Of a stretch of 13,670 nt of DNA, positions 7,188 through 13,670 are shown in pieces; the stretch's first letter is position 1; each line of letters opens with the position of its first letter. The DNA comes from Bacteroidota bacterium (lineage in GTDB: Bacteria; Bacteroidota; Bacteroidia; Flavobacteriales_D; Crocinitomicaceae). A model generated the notes under the pieces. That model had not been told where the DNA came from. It worked only from the letters and a program-made list of their open reading frames with translations, and did not search any database. The stretch is taken from assembly GCA_016866375.1 (NCBI GenBank), contig VGMK01000037.1, forward strand, positions 1 to 13,670, written 5' to 3'. Both the position numbers and the translations under genes were made by a program.

Positions 7188-10100
7188 ATGAATAAGTATT
7201 TTTTCTTAGTGCTGCTTTGCTTCACGGGGTGTCTTGTGTTTTCACAACAAAGTAACAAGTATCTTTCAGAGTATGCTTCATATTTCAAGGCGGAAGATTT
7301 ATTCAACAAAGGACAATATGCGGCAGCGCGAGAGGGTTTTCGTTGCTTCATTGATAAAACAAAGAATGATTTAGACCCGCTGGTCCTCAAAGCTTACTAT
7401 TACGAAGGGGTTTCTGCTCTTGAATTATTTAACAATGACGGCATTACATTGCTCGAACAATTCAATAAGAAATACCCAGAAAACATATACACTCAAGTCA
7501 TTAATTTTCGGGTAGGTAGGTACTTTTTCCAAAAGGAGGACTTTGAAAAAGCACAGAAATGGTTGCAACAGGTTCCCGCAGGAGAGTTAGAAAAAAATGA
7601 AAAAGATGAGCTGCTTTTTAAATTGGGCTATGCCTCGCTTCAAAATCTAGATACAGAAATTGCCTACAGCTCTTTCCGAGACGCTAAAAACGGGGTCGGC
7701 CCTTACGCGCTGCCAAGTTTATATTTTTTTTCCCATCTCAGTTACTTAAAAAATGCAAATCAAATAGCACTCGAAGGATTTCTGAAACTCCAAAAGGATT
7801 CCATATTCTGTAGTGTTGCCCCTTATTACATTGCTCAAATTTATCAGAAACAAGGACAATACGAAGAAGTCATCAATATGGCGCCAAGTGTTTTAAAATG
7901 TGCGCAATTAGACAACGAAGCCGACGTAAATCACATAATTGGTAATGCCTTTTACAACACTGGAAAATATCATGAAGCTATTCCCTATTTGGAAAATTTC
8001 GCCAAAAATGGGAAACCCAAAAGGGATGACGCCTATGAGCTTGGTTTTGCATATTACAAAACAAAGCAATATGAAAAAGCTGTTAAACAATTTGATAAAG
8101 TAACTCGTGTCGCAGACAGCATTACTCAAATTGCTATGTATCAAATTGGGGAATGCTACCTAAATCAAGAAAAACTTCTCCCAGCGCGTTCTGCCTTTGA
8201 AAGAGCATCCCAAATGAGTTACATGGCGGATGTGCAAGAGGATGCACTATACAATTTTGCTGTATTATCTTTTCGAGTGGATATTAACCCCTATGATGAA
8301 TCTGTTCGTGCATTCGAGGAATTTCTGACAAAATACCCGAACTCAATCAGGAAAAAAGATGTTAATCAATATTTGGTTAATGTGTACACAAATACATCAA
8401 ATTTCGCAAAGGCACTTGAATCAATAGCTAGATTACCCAATCTCGATATAAAACTGAAAAAAGTATATCAAACCATTGCTTATAATTATGGGGTAGACCA
8501 ATTTGAAAAACAGCTATTTTCAGAGGCTATTAAAACATTTAAATTAGTTGATAAATATCCGATTGATCCACAAATGGTGGCACTAGCAAAATATTGGTCT
8601 GCAGACGCACAACTGCGCAATGGTCAAACGGATGCAGCTATTTCAATGTACAGGGAATTCATGGCTTCTCCTGCATCAAATGCTCTTCCTGAAAAAATAG
8701 ATGCTTACTATAATATTGGTTACGGCTACTTAAAAAAGAATGACCTCGATAAAGCCATTGAATCGTTCAGAATCTACTTGCAATTGAGCCCCCAAGATGA
8801 TGCAAAAAAAATAGATGCTTGCTTTAGAGTTGCAGATTGCTTCTATGTAAGAGAACAAAAAGATGACAACCTTTTAGCTATTCAGTATTATAAAGAAGCC
8901 TTTAAAATGAATACCGACTACAACGACAAGGCTTTATATTACGTTTCGAAAGCCTACGGTTACAACGGACAAGTCTCTGAGAAAATCGATGCATTAAATC
9001 GTTTAATTAATGATTATGGTTCTTCCAAATACCTCATGCGTGGCCGCTACGATTTGGGGTGGGCTTACATGTCGATTAAAGAATATCCCAACGCTCTAAA
9101 AGTATTTAAAGAATTTATCTACGATTATCCAACAAATCAATTTGTAGTGGATGTTAAATTGGCTATCGCAGACATTTATTTCAAACAAGGGAATTACAAA
9201 AGTGCTGAGGACGAATTCTTGCAAATCCTCAACGAGTACAAAGAATTAAGAGACGTCTGCGCTAATGCAGTCAATGGATTAGTGGAAGTTTACACTTCTC
9301 AAAATAAAGTAGAAGAGGCAACGGAAATTGCAGACCGTTACCCATGTGCCAATATTTCTGCCGATGAGAAAGAAAATATCTACTATTCCCCAGCAATAGA
9401 GGCCTACAAATCAAACTTTTATGAGGATGCTATTCCTAAGTTTGAAGCTTATTTGAAAAAATTTCCCTCCGGTCGATTTGTTAATGAAAGTTATTACTTT
9501 ATCGGAAACTGTTTATACAAAACCAAAGACACTACAAAGGCTGTTGGTTATTTCGAACGATTCCTCGAAACACCAACAACCGAATTTTCAGAAGTGGCCG
9601 CCTGGAGAAGCGCTAATTATTTTTATAATCTTAAAGAATATACAAAAGCATTAAAATATTACGAAAAACTCGATCAAATTGCCTCAAAGCCCTCAGAAAT
9701 TCTCACCGGGAAAATTGGAATAATGCGTTGTGCGTTCTTGATAGAGAACTACGGAAAATCAGCACAAGCATCTGAGGCAGTACTTCAAACAGTTGGAATA
9801 AATAATCAACAGCGAACAGAAGCCGAATATGCAAAAGGAATTTCCAACTATAAGCTCTCCAACTACGAATTAGCCCAGCCTTCACTCGAATGGTTAGTAA
9901 AAAACACAACCACAGCCATGGGTTCAGAGGCCAAATACACGCTCGCCGAAATGTATTACAAACAGTCGCTTTACCCTCAGGCTGACGCGGAAATAAAATC
10001 ATTACTTAAAATGAAGCCAAGTTATAATTTGTGGGTGGCGAAAGGCCTTATGTTACAAGTGCGTATACAAATGAATAACGACGAACTTTTCCAAGCAGAA

Positions 10101-10253
10101 CAAACGCTTAAATCTGTTTTAGACCACTATCCAAATGAAACAGATGGCATTCTAACGGAAGCAAACGAACTTTGGGACGAATTAATGCAGCTCAAAACCC
10201 CTCAAGAGAAAGAAGAGGAGGAAAACCAAAAAAGAATTGAGATAAATGACTAA
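7188..10253 (+). CDS. Large periplasmic tetratricopeptide-repeat protein
   Basis: A 1021-residue exported protein built almost wholly of TPR-like helical pairs. A signal peptide covers about 1-20 (MNKYFFLVLLCFTGCLVFSQ); FTGC at 12-15 resembles a weak lipobox, but the hydrophobic stretch continues past it. Clear repeats include one starting near 31 (SYFKAEDLFNKGQYAAAREG), a run at about 245-345 (AYELGFAYYKTKQYEKAVKQF), one near 617 (YDLGWAYMSIKEYPNALKVF) and one near 766. I would guess more than twenty units. The last 20 residues are a charged tail. Such proteins are often annotated loosely as YbgF-like; they act as binding scaffolds. The stop overlaps the start of the next gene by 8 bases, so it is very likely made with that barrel protein. 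Divergent from ftsE; promoter not identified. Confidence 0.9.
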   Translation: MNKYFFLVLLCFTGCLVFSQQSNKYLSEYASYFKAEDLFNKGQYAAAREGFRCFIDKTKNDLDPLVLKAYYYEGVSALELFNNDGITLLEQFNKKYPENIYTQVINFRVGRYFFQKEDFEKAQKWLQQVPAGELEKNEKDELLFKLGYASLQNLDTEIAYSSFRDAKNGVGPYALPSLYFFSHLSYLKNANQIALEGFLKLQKDSIFCSVAPYYIAQIYQKQGQYEEVINMAPSVLKCAQLDNEADVNHIIGNAFYNTGKYHEAIPYLENFAKNGKPKRDDAYELGFAYYKTKQYEKAVKQFDKVTRVADSITQIAMYQIGECYLNQEKLLPARSAFERASQMSYMADVQEDALYNFAVLSFRVDINPYDESVRAFEEFLTKYPNSIRKKDVNQYLVNVYTNTSNFAKALESIARLPNLDIKLKKVYQTIAYNYGVDQFEKQLFSEAIKTFKLVDKYPIDPQMVALAKYWSADAQLRNGQTDAAISMYREFMASPASNALPEKIDAYYNIGYGYLKKNDLDKAIESFRIYLQLSPQDDAKKIDACFRVADCFYVREQKDDNLLAIQYYKEAFKMNTDYNDKALYYVSKAYGYNGQVSEKIDALNRLINDYGSSKYLMRGRYDLGWAYMSIKEYPNALKVFKEFIYDYPTNQFVVDVKLAIADIYFKQGNYKSAEDEFLQILNEYKELRDVCANAVNGLVEVYTSQNKVEEATEIADRYPCANISADEKENIYYSPAIEAYKSNFYEDAIPKFEAYLKKFPSGRFVNESYYFIGNCLYKTKDTTKAVGYFERFLETPTTEFSEVAAWRSANYFYNLKEYTKALKYYEKLDQIASKPSEILTGKIGIMRCAFLIENYGKSAQASEAVLQTVGINNQQRTEAEYAKGISNYKLSNYELAQPSLEWLVKNTTTAMGSEAKYTLAEMYYKQSLYPQADAEIKSLLKMKPSYNLWVAKGLMLQVRIQMNNDELFQAEQTLKSVLDHYPNETDGILTEANELWDELMQLKTPQEKEEEENQKRIEIND

Positions 10254-11985
10254 CAACATCCTCATTATTGTGTGTCTATTCTGCATGTCCAACATTTGGG
10301 CGCAGCCTGACCAAATTACTGTAATTGGTAAAGGACAAAGAGACATTGAACCTTCAACTCGACTACTTAGTTCCCCTAAAATATTGGACTCAATACAAAA
10401 TTCTTCTGTCCCTTACTACCCTATTCTTTTTTTTCAAGCGCCAACAAAAATCACCCTCGATACAATTGAGGCGGCAACCGTTGAAACTTCATCAGAGAAG
10501 TTGAAAAAACTATACCCCTTTTATGCTAAGGCAGGTATCGGATCTGCCCTTATGCCATTGGGGGAGTTGTATTTCAATTCCACGCGATCAAGGGCATACC
10601 ACTACGGGTGCCACACACAACATTTAAGCGCATTCCAAACTAAAATTAGCAAACAGAATGTTGACTACTTAACTGCAAATTTTGATAGAACCAATGTGTC
10701 TCTTTACGGAAATATATTGCAAAATACCTACCAGTTAAAGGGGAAATTTAACTACGCCAATGAAGGCTTCCGTTACTATGGTGCGCGTAAAACCATCGAC
10801 ACCCTGATTAATTACGCCGATTCATCGAATAAACAACGTTTCCAATCGATTGGAGGAGAGTTAACTTTTGAGGGCATGAATGGAGATTCATCGGCATTTA
10901 ATTATGCTATCAATACCCGGTATAATTACTTTTTCACGAAACCATATAAAGCTGATTCATTAGATAAATGGAATAGCAGGGAACACAGTGCAGGTTTTAA
11001 TTTTAGGGGCTGGTACCGCTACCTAAACGAAACATTTTACGGCGATTTATCAGTGCGTTTTAATGGATTCAGACACGGTATTGCTGATTCCGCGCTTTCT
11101 GCACTTGATTCTAGCTTAATGACAAACAATACTGTTATTGATATTGCCCCAGGAGTCTTAACCCAAATGTTTGACAACCGCTTAAAGGTGGAAGTAGGCG
11201 CTAAACTTTCTTTCGATATATATTCAAAAACACGAGTATATTTATACCCAAAAGTGGAAATTAAATATTCCATGTTCAACGACATTTTCATTCCTTACGT
11301 TGGAATAAATGGGGAATTGAAGCAGAACTCATTCAGAAGATTTTCAGAATTAAACCCCTTCATTCAAATTGTTCAAGATTCGCTAAGAAACGAAAACAAC
11401 CTGTTTAATTTCTATGGGGGTATTAAAGGAACACTTAGCAAACGCATCAGTTTTAATGCAGTGGCTAGTTTTGGAAGGCACATTGGAATGGGGCTTTTTG
11501 TAAACGACTCTGTAAAAATCAATACGTTTAAGGTTGTTTACGATACGGTGAGCATTATGAAAGTAGAAGGGTCTTTGTCCTATCAATTGGATGAGAAATT
11601 AAAAATTGACGGAATAGGTCGTTTCTATTCTTACCAGACCAATAACAATGCTTATGCTTGGAATTTGCCTCAACTTCAATTTGTGCTGAGAGGAAATTAC
11701 AACCTCTTTAAAAAGTTCTATTTTCAACTCGACAGTGATTTAGAATTTGGGAGAAGGGCATTGGTATACGATAGCACAATGAGTGGTGTTTCTATGGAGG
11801 AGGGTCAGTATATTGTAAATTTGAAACCAGTTCTTGATTTCAATTTACAAACAGAATACCGCTACAATTCTCGAGTCTCCGCATTTTTACAACTCAACAA
11901 TGTGGCCAGCGTCCGTTACAACAGGTTCTTTAATTATCCGGTACAGGGGTTTCAGCTTCTCGGGGGAATTACCGCACGATTCTAA
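10246..11985 (+). CDS. TonB-receptor-like outer-membrane barrel without plug
   Basis: A 579-residue predicted outer-membrane protein. The signal peptide is MTNNILIIVCLFCMSNIWAQ, with cleavage near 19-20. A periplasmic N-terminal segment at about 20-88 contains ITVIGKGQRDIEPS, and then a long barrel begins at about 90 (PFYAKAGIGSALMPLGELYF). Many amphipathic strands with aromatic girdles follow. The last residue is Phe (GGITARF), as expected of the signal recognised by the barrel-assembly machinery. No plug domain or clear TonB box is seen. This architecture resembles a Bacteroidota family labelled TonB-dependent receptor, often found beside a long TPR protein; the substrate is unknown. The start lies 8 bases inside the TPR gene. 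Its stop overlaps the stop of the convergent small gene. Confidence 0.87.
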   Translation: MTNNILIIVCLFCMSNIWAQPDQITVIGKGQRDIEPSTRLLSSPKILDSIQNSSVPYYPILFFQAPTKITLDTIEAATVETSSEKLKKLYPFYAKAGIGSALMPLGELYFNSTRSRAYHYGCHTQHLSAFQTKISKQNVDYLTANFDRTNVSLYGNILQNTYQLKGKFNYANEGFRYYGARKTIDTLINYADSSNKQRFQSIGGELTFEGMNGDSSAFNYAINTRYNYFFTKPYKADSLDKWNSREHSAGFNFRGWYRYLNETFYGDLSVRFNGFRHGIADSALSALDSSLMTNNTVIDIAPGVLTQMFDNRLKVEVGAKLSFDIYSKTRVYLYPKVEIKYSMFNDIFIPYVGINGELKQNSFRRFSELNPFIQIVQDSLRNENNLFNFYGGIKGTLSKRISFNAVASFGRHIGMGLFVNDSVKINTFKVVYDTVSIMKVEGSLSYQLDEKLKIDGIGRFYSYQTNNNAYAWNLPQLQFVLRGNYNLFKKFYFQLDSDLEFGRRALVYDSTMSGVSMEEGQYIVNLKPVLDFNLQTEYRYNSRVSAFLQLNNVASVRYNRFFNYPVQGFQLLGGITARF

Positions 11986-12227
11986 CTTTCTGGTTTAAAC
12001 ATCTGCTTAAAAAACCGGTATATCTGTTTTCTAAATAAAAATAAAAGAAGCACATACGGAATTACCATTAAGTATAAAATTCCACTATTGATGTTCGTGC
12101 CAAAAGAATGCTCATCTGCTTCAGAACCTTGCTCTGCCAATAATTTGCATTGCGAACATCCTTGCGCATGTAGTTGCTGCCCTAATAAAATGAGCACACT
12201 AAAAATGACTATAACCCTATACTTCAT
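11982..12227 (-). CDS. Small CxxC single-span membrane protein
   Basis: An 81-residue protein of unknown function. A signal peptide ends at LHAQ (about residue 22) and is followed at once by GCSQC (C24, C27). A short polar region comes next, then NINSGILYLMVIPY leading into a membrane helix at about 48-66, and a basic C-terminal tail (RKQIYRFFKQMFK). The mature N-terminus with the CxxC should lie in the periplasm and the basic tail in the cytoplasm. Small proteins of this layout, usually with CAMC in place of CSQC, recur in Bacteroidota (recalled). The cysteines could act in redox or metal handling, but this is inference. The gene has its own promoter at 12245-12275, which supports it being real. 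Confidence 0.82.
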   Translation of the reverse strand: MKYRVIVIFSVLILLGQQLHAQGCSQCKLLAEQGSEADEHSFGTNINSGILYLMVIPYVLLLFLFRKQIYRFFKQMFKPES

Positions 12228-12244
12228 GGTATATTTTTATGCTA

Positions 12245-12275
12245 CAAATTTAAAGAACATCGGCATGACATACAA
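12245..12275 (-). promoter_or_regulatory. Bacteroidota-type promoter of the CxxC gene
   Basis: On the minus strand TTG (12275-12273, within TTTTG) is followed by 20 bases and then TAAATTTG (12252-12245), an exact fit to the -33/-7 consensus of the phylum. Transcription would start near 12240, giving a leader of only about 13 bases before the ATG at 12227. The element occupies most of the 66-base gap between the divergent genes, so the promoter of the TPR lipoprotein must overlap or interleave with it. Confidence 0.65.
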
Positions 12276-12293
12276 AATAACTAATTTCGCACT

Positions 12294-13340
12294 ATGAGAA
12301 TATTTCTCCTTTTTATACTCGGCTTTTATGTTGCAGCCTGTTCAACAAATGAAGAAGCATCACCTAAAACACAAACACCCCAAGATCAATTAAGTTCTTC
12401 TACTTTGGATAGTTTAATTAAATTATATCCTGATTCAATTGAATTATTCATCGCGCGGGCAAACATGCGCTTGGAAAATGTTTTGGAGGAGAACGGTTAC
12501 CGTCCTTTTTTAGAAGATGCAGCCGAGGCCTTTAAATTAGACAGTAACCGCGTAGATGTGCGGCTTCTTTATGCAAAAGCATTGTTGTATAGCCCGCATG
12601 AAATAATCGCGGATAAATTAAATTCGAAACGAATTTTTCAATCTGTATTAACGAAAGACTCCACCAATGTGGAAGCACTTATTGGTATGGCGAATCATTA
12701 CGGATTTGACCAAAATGAAGACGAAGCATTTAAATTCATCAATAAAGCTTTACGCATCAATCCAAAATACCGCGATGCATACGTATTAAAAGGCAGTATT
12801 TACAGATTTAAAAAAAATTATAAGATGATGCTTTCGTCTTATGAGACGGCAATCTCACTAGATCCTAAATTCCTGCAGGGGTACTTTTACATTGGTGCAT
12901 ATTATCAATCGATAAATAATCCAATGTGTATAGAATATTACACCTCTGCATACAACTTAAATCCCAAAGATCCGGATGTGATTTACCCGCTCGCCTACGC
13001 ATATGAGGTGTTTAGTAAGGACTATGAAGCTATGAAATATTACAGGCAAATGGCTCAAGCAGACAGAAGTTATTTTCTCGCTTATTTTCACATTGGAAGT
13101 TTAAAACAGTTTACGTACAACGAACCGGATAGTGCTTTTTATTACTACGATTTGGCCTTGAAGTATCAACCTAACCATGTTGAATCACTCCACAACAAAG
13201 GGCTTTTATACGAGCAAATTAAAGATCCAACAAATGCGCTATTTACTTATGCGAAAGCCTTGAAAATAAATCCGGAATTTGCACCAACAAAAGCTCGGGT
13301 GAAAGAACTAAAAGGAGCCGCATTGCGCACGATCAAATGA
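12294..13340 (+). CDS. TPR lipoprotein
   Basis: A 348-residue predicted lipoprotein. The signal peptide MRIFLLFILGFYVAAC has a lipobox at Cys16 and is followed by a Ser/Thr/Gln-rich linker to about residue 38. The rest is tetratricopeptide repeats: good units include AFKFINKALRINPKYRDAYV, then MMLSSYETAISLDPKFLQGY, SAFYYYDLALKYQPNHVESL and ALFTYAKALKINPEFAP near the C-terminus, each with the expected small and aromatic positions. TPR lipoproteins act as adaptors for other envelope proteins; the partner here is unknown. The stop overlaps the start of the next gene as ATGA, so the membrane protein that follows is the prime candidate partner. It is divergent from the CxxC gene. Confidence 0.88.
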   Translation: MRIFLLFILGFYVAACSTNEEASPKTQTPQDQLSSSTLDSLIKLYPDSIELFIARANMRLENVLEENGYRPFLEDAAEAFKLDSNRVDVRLLYAKALLYSPHEIIADKLNSKRIFQSVLTKDSTNVEALIGMANHYGFDQNEDEAFKFINKALRINPKYRDAYVLKGSIYRFKKNYKMMLSSYETAISLDPKFLQGYFYIGAYYQSINNPMCIEYYTSAYNLNPKDPDVIYPLAYAYEVFSKDYEAMKYYRQMAQADRSYFLAYFHIGSLKQFTYNEPDSAFYYYDLALKYQPNHVESLHNKGLLYEQIKDPTNALFTYAKALKINPEFAPTKARVKELKGAALRTIK

Positions 13341-13670
13341 GAAAATCAGACATTATCAGCAACCTGCTAGGCGATATTCTTTTGCCTCTTATGGGATTTT
13401 TGTTTTGGGGTTGGGGCTTTTATTTTATCCTCTTATTTTTTCTATTAGATCAATTAGTAAGGGTAGCATTTTTGCCACTACGTCTTAAAAAACTTCAGGC
13501 AAAACTTAATACAGTAAATCGGTTTTTTTTTAGGGGCCTTGTTTGGTTTAGTGTAGAGCTTGTCATTGTTCACTTTTGCGTGTACTTGCAGCAGCCTTCT
13601 GTTGATTTTCAACACGAGATTACGGCTTTCTGGACCTATGAAGAAATTGGGTTTCAGCAAGGGTGGTTGT
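13337..13670 (+). CDS. Membrane protein, partial, cut by window edge
   Basis: An open frame starts at ATG 13337, inside the stop of the TPR lipoprotein gene (ATGA overlap), and runs for 111 codons to the end of the window without a stop. The N-terminus MRKSDIISNLLG leads into a strongly hydrophobic helix at about 14-38 (PLMGFLFWGWGFYFILLFFL). A basic loop at 47-62 and a second helix at about 63-84 (FFFRGLVWFSVELVIVHF) follow. The last visible part is soluble in character. There are no cleavable signal features. I do not recognise a family from this fragment. The coupling and hydrophobic pattern support a real gene that works with the TPR lipoprotein. Confidence 0.75.
   Translation, partial: MRKSDIISNLLGDILLPLMGFLFWGWGFYFILLFFLLDQLVRVAFLPLRLKKLQAKLNTVNRFFFRGLVWFSVELVIVHFCVYLQQPSVDFQHEITAFWTYEEIGFQQGWL

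Noticed and set aside
7223..7234. FTGC in the signal peptide of the large TPR protein as a lipobox
   Set aside because: Phe at -3 is unusual and the hydrophobic core continues after the Cys to a better cleavage site near FSQ; ordinary secretion is more likely.
12294..13340. TPR lipoprotein as a duplicated piece of the large TPR protein
   Set aside because: The two share only the general TPR consensus; no longer stretch of identity is visible.

Overview
The window looks like an ordinary chromosomal stretch of a member of the Bacteroidota, most likely Flavobacteriia or a close relative. The reasons are an AT-rich composition, two promoters of the phylum type (TTG, 19-20 bases, TAnnTTTG), little sign of Shine-Dalgarno sites, many signal peptides ending in A|Q, numerous lipoproteins and plug-less outer-membrane barrels, and Bacteroidota-style versions of AsnS, Pth, RluB and FtsE. 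I see no transposase, phage gene, CRISPR array, tRNA or rRNA. No stretch longer than 300 bases lacks a gene; the longest is bases 1-235.

Layout. (1) asnS (236-1693, minus) has a near-consensus promoter at 1746-1775 and a 235-base flank beyond its stop with no recognisable gene. (2) Three plus-strand genes follow: a four-helix DUF2231-like membrane protein (1831-2271) and two small cysteine-containing lipoproteins (2337-2750, 2907-3269); the first lipoprotein ends in a 15-bp tandem repeat. A bidirectional terminator (3275-3300) closes this block. (3) A tight minus-strand series is read in the order ftsE, rluB, lipoprotein, beta-barrel protein, pth (7046 down to 3317). It has two ATGA overlaps and one 1-base gap, and it ends at the same terminator. 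(4) Divergent from ftsE is a 1021-residue periplasmic TPR protein (7188-10253) whose end overlaps a 579-residue TonB-receptor-like barrel without a plug (10246-11985). (5) An 81-residue CxxC membrane protein (11982-12227, minus) overlaps the barrel gene tail to tail. (6) Divergent from it is a TPR lipoprotein (12294-13340), coupled by ATGA to a membrane-protein gene that runs off the right edge (13337 onward).

How the genes fit together. The housekeeping genes cover translation (asnS, pth), ribosome maturation (rluB) and cell envelope/division (ftsE). They are interleaved with uncharacterised envelope proteins. The best candidate for a little-described system is the overlapping TPR-solenoid and barrel pair, which on architecture could form an outer-membrane export or assembly complex. 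That role is inference, and the pair resembles a family recurrent in Bacteroidota rather than something unique to this window.
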